From positions 1-18,565 of the forward strand of contig DASXTS010000067.1 of the NCBI GenBank assembly GCA_036505275.1: a stretch of 18,565 nucleotides of DNA, given 5' to 3'. This document shows, piece by piece, positions 6,664 through 14,633 of this stretch. The notes under the pieces are model-generated. The model worked only from the letters and a program-made list of their open reading frames with translations, made no database searches and had not been told where the DNA came from. Position numbers and translations under genes: made by a program. The stretch comes from DASXTS01 sp036505275 (GTDB taxonomy: Bacteria > Actinomycetota > Actinomycetes > Mycobacteriales > Pseudonocardiaceae). Position 1 is the stretch's first letter. Every line of letters starts with the position of its first letter.

Positions 6664-6669
6664 AGGCTA
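6664..6669 (-). promoter_or_regulatory. -10 box of a leaderless hemolysin III transcript
   Basis: TAGCCT (6669-6664 on the minus strand) lies seven bases before ATG 6656, so transcription should begin at or next to the start codon. No Shine-Dalgarno is visible. The longer GTG start at 6674 would place this box inside the coding region. Confidence 0.5.
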
Positions 6670-6740
6670 CTCACCGCCGGTTACCTGGCTGCTCCAGTCA
6701 GGTGAAGCAGTTCGACCGGCGGACCAGCCGTCACCCGGCG

Positions 6741-6746
6741 TAGGCT
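6741..6746 (+). promoter_or_regulatory. -10 box of a leaderless prenyl synthase transcript
   Basis: TAGGCT at 6741-6746 is followed by eight bases and then the GTG start at 6755, placing the expected transcription start at or very near the GTG. There is no Shine-Dalgarno. Confidence 0.6.
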
Positions 6747-6754
6747 GCCTTGTC

Positions 6755-7522
6755 GTGGGCATGCGCGACGTGCTCTATGCCGCATACGAGAGGTCCCTTC
6801 GCAGGCAGCTGGCCGCCGCCGACCGCCCAAGGCACGTCGGCGTGATCTTGGACGGCAACCGGCGGTGGGCCCGCGAGGTGGGATTCACCGACGTCAGCCG
6901 CGGCCACCTGGTGGGCGCGGCCAAGATCGCCGATCTGCTGCAGTGGTGCCGCGAGGCCAAGGTCGAGGTCGTCACCCTCTGGCTGCTCGGCACCGACAAC
7001 CTCAAGCGGCCGCCGGAGGAGCTCGAGCCGCTGCTGGAGATCATCGCCAACGTTGTCGAGGAGCTCGCCGAGCCACCCAACCAATGGCGGATCAAAATCG
7101 TCGGCGCGCTCGACCTACTACCCCATGACACCGCCACCAGGCTGGCCGCGGCGGCGCTGAGCACCGATGGCCGGACCGGCATGCAGGTGAACATCGCGGT
7201 CGGCTACGGCGGCCGGCAGGAGATCGCCGACGCGGTCCGCAAGCTGCTGCAACGCCACGCCGAGGCCGGCACGTCGATCGAAGAGCTGGCCGAGGTGCTG
7301 GACGTCGAGCACATTGCCGAGCACCTGTACACCTCCGGCCAGCCGGATCCCGACCTGGTCATCCGCACCTCCGGGGAGCAGCGGCTCTCCGGATTCCTGC
7401 TGTGGCAGTCGGCGAACTCGGAGTTCTGGTTCTGCGAGGCCTACTGGCCGGCCTTCCGCCGCGTCGACTTCCTGCGCGCGCTGCGCGACTACGCCGCTCG
7501 GCACCGGCGGTTCGGCTCCTAG
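6755..7522 (+). CDS. Short-chain Z-isoprenyl diphosphate synthase (Z,E-farnesyl diphosphate type)
   Basis: A 255-residue cis-prenyltransferase of the UppS fold. The pyrophosphate-binding signature DGNRRWAR is at residues 33-40 (catalytic D33). Other conserved blocks are GHLVGAAKIADLLQWC, VTLWLLGTDNLKR, VGYGGRQEI and DPDLVIRTSGEQRLSGFLLWQSANSEFWF. It resembles M. tuberculosis Rv1086, which adds one isopentenyl unit to geranyl diphosphate to form omega,E,Z-farnesyl diphosphate, the primer for decaprenyl phosphate and so for cell-wall arabinogalactan. Leu77-Leu78 in the WLLGTDN motif stands where long-chain synthases usually carry Ala-Phe; that bulky residue is known to limit chain length in Rv1086. 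The product length is therefore probably C15, though a full-length undecaprenyl-type enzyme cannot be excluded by sequence reading alone. The GTG start follows a leaderless promoter. Confidence 0.92.
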   Translation: MGMRDVLYAAYERSLRRQLAAADRPRHVGVILDGNRRWAREVGFTDVSRGHLVGAAKIADLLQWCREAKVEVVTLWLLGTDNLKRPPEELEPLLEIIANVVEELAEPPNQWRIKIVGALDLLPHDTATRLAAAALSTDGRTGMQVNIAVGYGGRQEIADAVRKLLQRHAEAGTSIEELAEVLDVEHIAEHLYTSGQPDPDLVIRTSGEQRLSGFLLWQSANSEFWFCEAYWPAFRRVDFLRALRDYAARHRRFGS

Positions 7523-7531
7523 CGCAGGCGT

Positions 7532-7573
7532 CGTGAGTGGCAAATGGTGCTAGCACACCATTTGCCACTCACG
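7532..7573. repeat. 18-bp perfect inverted repeat (large hairpin)
   Basis: CGTGAGTGGCAAATGGTG (7532-7549) and its exact complement CACCATTTGCCACTCACG (7556-7573) are separated by the six bases CTAGCA. The stem is less GC-rich than its surroundings. It begins 10 bases after the prenyl synthase stop and ends 9 bases before the -10 box of the next gene. With no T-run it is not a standard intrinsic terminator; a dispersed palindromic repeat, a terminator variant or an operator are all possible. Confidence 0.9.
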
Positions 7574-7581
7574 GGCACCCG

Positions 7582-7587
7582 TAGGGT
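7582..7587 (+). promoter_or_regulatory. -10 box of a leaderless DUF885-like gene transcript
   Basis: TAGGGT (7582-7587), eight bases, then GTG 7596: the same spacing as at the prenyl synthase gene. The -35 region would fall inside the right arm and loop of the 18-bp palindrome, so any protein bound to that palindrome could block this promoter. Confidence 0.55.
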
Positions 7588-7595
7588 GCATACCC

Positions 7596-8822
7596 GTGGA
7601 CCTGGTTCGGGAATACCTGCTGCTCGGCCTGCGCTTCGACCGGATCATCGAGGGGTTCGTCGACGCGTACACCGGTGACCCCGCGCTGCACAGACAGGTG
7701 GCGAACGAGCCGCCGCCGCAGCTCGCGGACCTGGCCAGGCGGGCCGCCACGCTGCGCGCCGAGCTGCCGGCCAGCGGCCTTGACGGCGACCGGGCGGCGT
7801 TTCTGCACGCGCACCTGGTGGCGCTGGAATGCTCCGGCCGCAAGCTCGCCGGCGAGCCGGTGCCGTTCGTCGAGGAGGTGCAATGCTACTTCGACGTGCA
7901 GATCGAGCCCGGTGACGAGGACGGCTACCGCGAGGCGCACGCCGAGGCCGATGGGCTGCTGCCCGGAGCTGGCTCGCTTGCCGAGCGGCTGTCCGACCTG
8001 CGCATTCGCGACGAGGTGCCGCCGGACAAGCTGGAACCCGCGGTGCTTGCCCTGTCCAGTGCGCTGCGCGACCGGGTCCGTGCCCAGTTCGGGCTGCCCG
8101 AGGTCGAGACCGTGCACTACGAGGTGGTCACCGACAAGCCCTGGAGTGGGTTCAACTACTACCTGGGCAACTACCGCTCGCGGGTGGCCATCAACGCAGA
8201 CCTCAAGCATCGGATGGCGCAGCTGCCGCACCTGGTCGCGCATGAGTCCTACCCCGGCCACCACACCGAGCACTGCCGCAAGGAGGTCGGGCTGGTCGAG
8301 CGCCGCCGGCAGACCGAGCAGACCATCTTCCTGGTCAACACGCCAGCCTGCCTGATGGCGGAGGGCCTGGCCGATCTCGGCCTGCACGCCGTGGTAGGCG
8401 CCGGCTGGGGCCCATGGTCCGCCGAGATCCTCGCCGACTTCGGCCTGCACACCGACGGCGAGCTCGCCGAACGCCTCGAGCGGGCGCTCGGCGCGCTGAT
8501 CACGGTTCGGCAGGACGCAGCGCTGCTGCTGCACGACCGCGGCGCCGATCCCGACGAGGTGATCAGCTTCCTGCAGCGCTGGCTGCTGGTGCCGCTCGAG
8601 CGGGCGCGCCAGATGCTGCGCTTCCTCTCCGACCCGTTGTGGCGCGCCTACACCAGCACCTACGTCGAGGGGTACCGGCTGCTGCGCGCCTGGCTCGATG
8701 CACGCCCACCCACCGAGCAGCTGGGCGAGCGCTACCGCCGCCTGCTCGACGAGCCGCTCACCCCTGGCGCCATCCGCGCCGAGCTCGCCCCCACCCCAGC
8801 CGCCACGGCCGCCTCCGCCTGA
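7596..8822 (+). CDS. Compact DUF885-like zinc metallopeptidase
   Basis: A 408-residue, apparently cytosolic protein (no signal peptide). The diagnostic segment is HESYPGHHTEH at residues 216-226, the form of the zinc site seen in the DUF885 family (HE..PGHH), with a downstream glutamate at E256 in MAEGLADLG, equivalent to the EGWA-type third ligand. Upstream KPWSGFNYYLGNYRSRVAINADL fits the substrate-cleft strand, and the C-terminal helical part (WRAYTSTYVEGYRLLRAWL) also matches such helical metallopeptidases. The protein is shorter than the usual 500-600 residues of DUF885 members, the deficit being at the N-terminus. Substrate unknown; peptidase activity is inferred from the motif. It is monocistronic: a palindrome and promoter lie before it and a hairpin after it. 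Confidence 0.8.
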   Translation: MDLVREYLLLGLRFDRIIEGFVDAYTGDPALHRQVANEPPPQLADLARRAATLRAELPASGLDGDRAAFLHAHLVALECSGRKLAGEPVPFVEEVQCYFDVQIEPGDEDGYREAHAEADGLLPGAGSLAERLSDLRIRDEVPPDKLEPAVLALSSALRDRVRAQFGLPEVETVHYEVVTDKPWSGFNYYLGNYRSRVAINADLKHRMAQLPHLVAHESYPGHHTEHCRKEVGLVERRRQTEQTIFLVNTPACLMAEGLADLGLHAVVGAGWGPWSAEILADFGLHTDGELAERLERALGALITVRQDAALLLHDRGADPDEVISFLQRWLLVPLERARQMLRFLSDPLWRAYTSTYVEGYRLLRAWLDARPPTEQLGERYRRLLDEPLTPGAIRAELAPTPAATAASA

Positions 8823-8831
8823 CGAACGCCA

Positions 8832-8875
8832 CCGGCCATGCGTATGCCGCGTGTTTCGGCCGGCCGTGGCCGGTC
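8832..8875 (+). terminator. Candidate terminator hairpin after the DUF885-like gene
   Basis: ACCGGCCA (8832-8839) and TGGCCGGT (8868-8875) are perfect 8-bp inverted copies around a 28-base loop, starting 9 bases past the stop codon. Only a short pyrimidine run (CTTCC) follows. It is a plausible 3' end in a gene-free stretch. Confidence 0.4.
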
Positions 8876-8961
8876 TTCCTGAGATTCTCCTGTCATCTTG
8901 GTGGTTCACTCGCGCGGCGGCCTGTCGTGGCGCCCGGCTCGCCGGTAACTTCGATAGCGGA

Positions 8962-9132
8962 TGAGTCAGTTTTCGCTGGTCGACTCACCCCGGGAGGCCC
9001 TGGTCGTGGCTGCCACTAGCGCGAGGGGGCCGGCACCTGGCCCTCGTGGGCAGGATCGCTGACGCCAGCCAGGCGTGGCGAGCCGACCACCAGGATCAGC
9101 TGCCCGGCCCATCGAGCACGCGGACGCGGTGC
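8962..9132 (+). promoter_or_regulatory. Structured leader region upstream of phoH2
   Basis: The gene-free stretch 8823-9153 holds no convincing reading frame, but its right part can fold repeatedly. TGAGTC/GACTCA pair at 8962-8967 and 8982-8987. A long imperfect hairpin spans 9010-9053: CTGCCA with TGGGCAG outside, CGAGGG (9022-9027) with CCCTCG (9041-9046) inside. ACGCC/GGCGT close a 5-base loop at 9062-9076, and GCAC/GTGC pair at 9116-9132. The phoH2 Shine-Dalgarno follows at 9143-9148. This resembles a long 5' untranslated region that could regulate PhoH2 synthesis; I do not recognise it as any known riboswitch class. Whether it is transcribed is not shown by the sequence. Confidence 0.45.
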
Positions 9133-9153
9133 CGTGTTCGCCAGGGAGTTGCC

Positions 9154-10491
9154 GTGACGGCACGACGCCCCGCCAGTCGATCTTCCGCCAGCCCGCGATC
9201 ACAGCGCGTGTACGTCCTGGACACCTCGGTTCTGCTGTCCGACCCGTGGGCCCTGTCCAGGTTCGACGAGCACCACATCGTGCTGCCGCTCGTTGTGATC
9301 AGCGAGCTGGAGGGCAAGCGCCACCACCCCGAGCTGGGCTGGTTCGCCCGCGAGGCGCTGCGGATCCTGGACGACCTTCGGCTGGCCCACGGCCGGCTGG
9401 ACGCACCGGTGCCCGTCGGCACGCAGGGCGGCATGCTGCACGTCGAGCTCAACCACACCGACCCGGACGTGCTGCCGGCCGGCTTTCGCACCGACAGCAA
9501 CGACTCCCGCATCCTGGCCTGCGCGCTGAACCTGGTCGCCGAGCACCGCGACGTCGCGCTGGTCACCAAGGACCTGCCGCTACGGGTGAAGGCCGCCTCC
9601 GTGGGGCTGCACGCCGACGAGTACCGCGCGCAGGACGTGCCGCCCTCCGGCTGGACCGGAATGGCCGACATCGAGGTCGCCCGCTCCGATGTCGACGCGC
9701 TGTACCGAGACGGCATGATCGACGCCGACGGGGCGGGCGAGCTGCCGTGCCACACCGGGCTTCGGCTGCTCGCCGGTTCGTCATCGGCGCTCGGCCGGGT
9801 CACGCCGGACAAGCGGGTCCGCCTGGTCCGTGGCGATCGAGAGGCGTTCGGCTTGCACGGGCGCTCCGCGGAGCAGCGCGTCGGGCTGGACCTGCTGCTC
9901 GACCCTGACATCGGCATCGTCTCGCTCGGCGGCCGCGCCGGCACCGGCAAGTCCGCGCTGGCACTCTGCGCCGGCCTGGACGCCGTGCTCGAGAAGCGGG
10001 CACACCGTCGTGTGATCGTCTTCCGGCCGGTGTACGCGGTCGGCGGCCAGGAGCTCGGCTACCTCCCCGGCTCGGAGAACGACAAGATGCAGCCGTGGGC
10101 GCAGGCCGTGTTCGACACCCTCGGCGCCGTCGTCTCCCAGGATGTCATCGACGAGGTGCTCGACCGCGGCATGCTCGAGGTGCTGCCGCTGACCCACATC
10201 CGCGGCCGCTCACTGCACGACTCCTTCGTGATCGTCGACGAGGCGCAGTCTCTGGAGCGCAATGTCCTGCTCACGGTGCTGTCCCGGCTCGGTACCGGCT
10301 CCCGTGTTGTGCTCACCCACGACGTCGCCCAGCGCGACAACCTCCGGGTCGGCCGACACGACGGGGTGGCCGCGGTCATCGAGAAGCTCAAGGGCCACCC
10401 GCTCTTTGCCCACGTCACCCTCACCCGGTCCGAGCGCTCCCCGATCGCCGCACTGGTGACCGAGATGCTGGAGGGCGACTACGCGGGCTGA
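9154..10491 (+). CDS. phoH2: PIN-PhoH fusion protein (PhoH2): ATP-dependent RNA helicase/RNase
   Basis: A 445-residue two-domain protein. The PIN nuclease domain fills residues about 19-150: VYVLDTSVLLSDP (D23), the acidic VVISELEGKRHHPELG, and DSNDSRILACAL with VALVTKDLPLRVKA, giving the usual acidic metal site. The PhoH ATPase domain covers residues about 235-440: Walker A GGRAGTGKS (259-267), VFRPVYAVGGQELGYLPGS, Walker B VIVDEAQ (359-365), and the QRDNLRVGRHDGV/LTRSERSPIAALV end. In mycobacteria PhoH2 unwinds and cuts RNA and has been described as a toxin with a small upstream antitoxin, PhoAT. I see no convincing PhoAT frame here. The GTG at 9154 follows AGGGAG (9143-9148) by five bases and gives near the family length; a longer in-frame start at 9046 lacks support. 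It converges on the DUF2461 gene with 4 bases between stops. Confidence 0.93.
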   Translation: MTARRPASRSSASPRSQRVYVLDTSVLLSDPWALSRFDEHHIVLPLVVISELEGKRHHPELGWFAREALRILDDLRLAHGRLDAPVPVGTQGGMLHVELNHTDPDVLPAGFRTDSNDSRILACALNLVAEHRDVALVTKDLPLRVKAASVGLHADEYRAQDVPPSGWTGMADIEVARSDVDALYRDGMIDADGAGELPCHTGLRLLAGSSSALGRVTPDKRVRLVRGDREAFGLHGRSAEQRVGLDLLLDPDIGIVSLGGRAGTGKSALALCAGLDAVLEKRAHRRVIVFRPVYAVGGQELGYLPGSENDKMQPWAQAVFDTLGAVVSQDVIDEVLDRGMLEVLPLTHIRGRSLHDSFVIVDEAQSLERNVLLTVLSRLGTGSRVVLTHDVAQRDNLRVGRHDGVAAVIEKLKGHPLFAHVTLTRSERSPIAALVTEMLEGDYAG

Positions 10492-10495
10492 CGGC

Positions 10496-11191
10496 TTACG
10501 GGACACGAGATCTGGCGCCTTGGACGTGGGCGGTCAGCCAGCGGTGGACCGGCGCCATAGCACGCCAGTGCTCGGCGAGGATGGGGATCAGCTGGCGGTC
10601 GTGGGCCAGCTCCCTGGGCAGCTCGTGGTGCATGAACAGCGCATTGTGGCGCAGGAGGCGCTCGGCGGCGGGGTCGCCGAGCGCGACCTTGGGCGTGCGG
10701 GCGTACTTCTCGCCGCCGACCGGGTAGCCGGCCCGCTCCACCCGCTCGACTGCGTCCACCAGCTCCTTGGCCGGGCCGGGGCGGCCTAGGGCAGCCCGGT
10801 ACGTGCCGAACCGATCCTTGTCGAAGTGGTGCGCGCCGGCCCCGACGCCGACCCAGTCCGGGGTGACCCGCACGAACAGACCGGAGACGGCCGCCTTGCG
10901 TTCACCCTCCCAGAACCACAGGTCGAGGTGGTCCTTGTAGGGCGGCCGGTCCCGGACGTACATCCGGTTCTGGTTGATCCGGAAGATGGAGCCGAGGATC
11001 CTCGGCTCGGCGTTGATCCCCGGCACGATCTCGTCGAGCACCGGCCCGGCCGCCTCCACGAACGCCATCGCCGGCTCGACGTAGGCGCTCTGATATCGGT
11101 CGCGGTTGGCCTCGAACCACGCCTTGTGGTTGTTCGCTCTCAGGTCGGCGAGGAACGCGAGGGTGTCCGGTGGAAACGCGAAGTCTGTCAT
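10496..11191 (-). CDS. DUF2461 family protein
   Basis: A 231-residue protein of the DUF2461 (TIGR02453) family, function unknown. Family marks: FPPDTLAFLADLRANNHKAWFEANRDRYQ at the N-terminus, INQNRMYVRDRPPYKDHLDLWFWEG in the middle (usually R-x-x-R-F-x-x-D-x-x-P-Y-K), GLFVRVTPDWVGVGAGAHHF, and KYARTPKVALGDPAAERLLRHNALF in the C-terminal half. No signal or membrane segment. Its ATG overlaps the stop of the DNA ligase gene by three bases (ATGA), so it is the second gene of a ligase operon and translationally coupled. A repair-related role is only suggested by that pairing. Confidence 0.88.
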   Translation of the reverse strand: MTDFAFPPDTLAFLADLRANNHKAWFEANRDRYQSAYVEPAMAFVEAAGPVLDEIVPGINAEPRILGSIFRINQNRMYVRDRPPYKDHLDLWFWEGERKAAVSGLFVRVTPDWVGVGAGAHHFDKDRFGTYRAALGRPGPAKELVDAVERVERAGYPVGGEKYARTPKVALGDPAAERLLRHNALFMHHELPRELAHDRQLIPILAEHWRAMAPVHRWLTAHVQGARSRVP

Positions 11192-12708
11192 GGTCTCCCC
11201 ACGCCGGGTAGCAGGGCTCGGACGGCGTCGATGGTGTCGGCGTCCGCGGCGTCCTTGTCGGGGCGGTAGCGCAGCACCCTGGCGAACCGCAGCGCCACCC
11301 CACCGGGATAGCGCGGCGACACCTGAACGCCCTCCAGCTCGATCTCGACGACCAGCTCGGGCCGCACGTACACGGTATAGCTGTCCCGGCGCACCTCACG
11401 GGCCAGCAGCTCCTCGGTCTGCCACTGCAGCAGCTCGTCGGTCATGCCCTTGAAGGTCTTGCCGACCATCACCGGCGGGCCCCCGTTGGGGTCGCGCGCC
11501 CCGAGGTGCAGGTTCGACAGCCACCCGCGACGGCGGCCGTGGCCCCACTCCACGCCGGTGACCACCAGGTCGAGGGTGTGCACCGGCTTGACCTTCTGCC
11601 ACGCCCGGCCGCGGCGCCCTGCGGCGTACGCGGAGTCGGCGGCCTTGACCATCACCCCTTCGTGGCCGGCTGCCAGCGCATCGTCCAGCACGGCCCGCGC
11701 CCGCTCGAGGGACGTGGTGACCGCGCCGGGGATGCGGTAGCGGGCGGCCACCACGTCCAGCGCATCCAGCCGTTTGGCCAGCGGCTCGTCGATCAGGTCG
11801 GCGCCGTCGAGGTGCAGGCAGTCGAAGAAGTACGGGTGCAGCAGCAGCTCTCGTTCGGACTGGGCACCGAACCGGGACATGGTCTCCTGGAACGGCCGCG
11901 GCCGGCCGTCGTCGGTCAGCGCCAGCGTCTCGCCGTCCAGCACGACCGAGCTGCACGGCAGCTCGCCGACCAGGGCCACCAGCTCGGGCACCCGCGAGGT
12001 GATGTCGTTCAGCGTCCTGGTGAATACCCGCACGTCGTCGGCGCTGCGGTGCACCTGGATGCGCGCGCCGTCCAGCTTGTGCTCGACGCTGCTCAACCCC
12101 AGCTCGGCCAGCGCGTCGTCCAGCGATTCGGCCGGCGAGGCGAGCATCGGGCACACCGGTCGCAGCACGGCCAGCCGGAACGCCTCCAGCGCCAGCGCGC
12201 CGCCGGTCATCGCCGCGGTCGCGGTGGCTCCCAGCTCGCCGGAGAGCATCAGCGCGCGTCGCAGGGTTGCGGCCGGCACGTCCGCGGCGGCCGCCACCGC
12301 GTCGGCCAGCACCGCCTCCAGCGCGCCCTGGCGCAGCTCGCCGACCAGCAGCCGTCGCAGAAAGTCCTGCTCGTCGGTGGTGGCCCTGGCCAGCAGCCCG
12401 GTGAGGGCTTCCCGGCGGCGCCGCGCGGAGCCCTCGCCGAAGGTGCCGGCCAGCTCGGTCAGGGCGTCGTCCACGTCGGCGACGGTCAGCGACGCCTGCG
12501 CCGCGGCCGGCACCTCCAGGGAGAACAAGCTCGCCCAGCCGACACCGATCCGGCCCTGCCGCACCGCCCCGGCGAGCATGCCGACGGCCGGCTCGATCTC
12601 GCCGGGCGCGAGCCGCGCGAGCAGCGCGGCCATGGCCGCGATCTTGGCCGTGCGGGCCCTGGTCGCGGCCACCGCGGCGCAGGTGGCAACGACCTCGGCG
12701 AGCAGCAT
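11188..12708 (-). CDS. ligB: ATP-dependent DNA ligase (LigB type)
   Basis: A 506-residue ATP-dependent DNA ligase that seals nicks through a lysine-AMP intermediate. The nucleotidyltransferase motif I is EHKLDGAR with the active lysine at residue 211; further motifs are LDGETLAL (III), FFDCLHLDG (IIIa), HEGVMVKAADSAY (IV) and WQKVKPVHTLDLVVTG (V). Residues about 1-200 form the helical DNA-binding domain, and an OB-fold follows at the C-terminus. The length equals M. tuberculosis LigB (507 residues by memory), and no LigD-type polymerase or nuclease domain is fused. The frame is open to 12816, but that extension is a low-complexity Cys/Arg translation of the tandem repeat; ATG 12708 lies 7 bases after TAGCGT (12721-12716), a leaderless arrangement. 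It is co-transcribed with the DUF2461 gene. It is not the essential NAD-dependent LigA; it probably supports repair. Confidence 0.93.
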   Translation of the reverse strand: MLLAEVVATCAAVAATRARTAKIAAMAALLARLAPGEIEPAVGMLAGAVRQGRIGVGWASLFSLEVPAAAQASLTVADVDDALTELAGTFGEGSARRRREALTGLLARATTDEQDFLRRLLVGELRQGALEAVLADAVAAAADVPAATLRRALMLSGELGATATAAMTGGALALEAFRLAVLRPVCPMLASPAESLDDALAELGLSSVEHKLDGARIQVHRSADDVRVFTRTLNDITSRVPELVALVGELPCSSVVLDGETLALTDDGRPRPFQETMSRFGAQSERELLLHPYFFDCLHLDGADLIDEPLAKRLDALDVVAARYRIPGAVTTSLERARAVLDDALAAGHEGVMVKAADSAYAAGRRGRAWQKVKPVHTLDLVVTGVEWGHGRRRGWLSNLHLGARDPNGGPPVMVGKTFKGMTDELLQWQTEELLAREVRRDSYTVYVRPELVVEIELEGVQVSPRYPGGVALRFARVLRYRPDKDAADADTIDAVRALLPGVGRP

Positions 12709-12715
12709 GCCGGCA

Positions 12716-12721
12716 ACGCTA
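12716..12721 (-). promoter_or_regulatory. -10 box of a leaderless ligB transcript
   Basis: TAGCGT (12721-12716 on the minus strand) lies seven bases before ATG 12708. It decides the start against the low-complexity upstream extension of the frame. The GC tandem repeat at 12771-12828 lies about 50 bases upstream. Confidence 0.55.
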
Positions 12722-12770
12722 GCGCCACCCACCGACAGCGCACCGCCACCGACACTGCACCCGCACCGCC

Positions 12771-12828
12771 ACCGGCACCGGCACCGGCACCGGCACCGGC
12801 ACCGGGCACCGGGCACCGGGCACCGGGC
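12771..12828. repeat. ACCGGC hexamer and ACCGGGC heptamer tandem array
   Basis: Five exact copies of ACCGGC (12771-12800) run directly into four exact copies of ACCGGGC (12801-12828). The heptamer differs by one inserted G, so it probably arose by slippage of one unit followed by amplification. It lies upstream of the ligB promoter and downstream of fumC. It is a candidate length-variable site. Confidence 0.85.
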
Positions 12829-12836
12829 ACCGCGAG

Positions 12837-12884
12837 GATGTGGAGTTTCCCCAGTAGAAGTGGGGCGATGTCACATCGTCGCGA
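12837..12884. repeat. Palindromic intergenic element, copy 3
   Basis: This copy matches copy 2 over 44 ungapped bases (12837-12880 against 5920-5963, 35 identical by my count), with the last 14 identical. It has CCCCA/TGGGG arms (12849-12853 and 12861-12865) and the palindrome CGATGTCACATCG (12866-12878). The segment TGGGGCGATGTCACATCGTC (12861-12880) also matches copy 1 read on the other strand. It lies 20 bases past the fumC stop. Confidence 0.75.
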
Positions 12885-12903
12885 CAACGGCGGGGGGCGG
12901 CAC

Positions 12904-14298
<1,395 letters not shown>

Positions 14299-14318
14299 GC
14301 CCCAGTTCTACACCGCGG

Positions 14319-14554
14319 TTACAGGGGCTCGTCGTCGTAGGTCCGGCGTTCCCGCACGACTGTGCCGTCCGACACGGACGCCCGGCGCCGCGGACCCGGA
14401 TGATCAGGTCGGCGATCATTCCGATCAGACCGACGATCACCAAGATGATGCCGACGGCGTCGATGTTGAGCCCCGCGACACTGAAGTCGGTCGCGAAGGT
14501 CAGAATCGCGCCGATTGCGATCAGGAAGATGCTGAGGCCGATGTCCATGCGCAT
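14319..14554 (-). pseudogene. DUF6458-type small membrane protein with a one-base frameshift
   Basis: The first part (ATG 14554 or 14548) encodes two membrane helices of the actinobacterial DUF6458 type: MDIGLSIFLIAIGAILTFAT, then IDAVGIILVIVGLIGMIADLI. In this frame the code runs on past the expected end, through fumC, with no family character. The expected basic tail, RRRASVSDGTVVRERRTYDDEPL-stop, is instead in the frame shifted by one and ends at 14319, 20 bases before fumC. Adding a single G to the GGG run at 14397-14395 restores a 76-residue protein. So this is a real frameshift, a sequencing error or, less likely, a translational frameshift; no standard slippery heptamer is seen. Family assignment from memory; function unknown. 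Confidence 0.7.
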
Positions 14555-14633
14555 GGAGTACGCGCTGCCCGTTGCCAGGCAAACACCCCGCCCCGGCGCA
14601 TGGGAGGAGGGCTAGGAGGATGGGACCTTGGCT

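Noticed and set aside
9010..9053. A c-di-AMP (ydaO type) or other known riboswitch upstream of phoH2
   Set aside because: The conserved ydaO core near its 3' end (GCTAAC and neighbours) is not present, and I cannot match the folds to another class I know.
9046..9153. An N-terminal extension of PhoH2 starting at GTG 9046
   Set aside because: The extra 36 residues have no family character and fall within the foldable leader; the GTG at 9154 has a proper Shine-Dalgarno.
8966..9202. A 78-codon minus-strand frame in the phoH2 leader, as a possible antitoxin
   Set aside because: No Shine-Dalgarno or promoter of note, an Arg/Gly/Pro-rich composition, and it overlaps the phoH2 start on the wrong strand for a PhoAT-like partner.
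12709..12816. A 36-residue N-terminal extension of the DNA ligase
   Set aside because: It only translates the GC tandem repeat into Cys/Arg repeats and ignores the leaderless promoter in front of ATG 12708.
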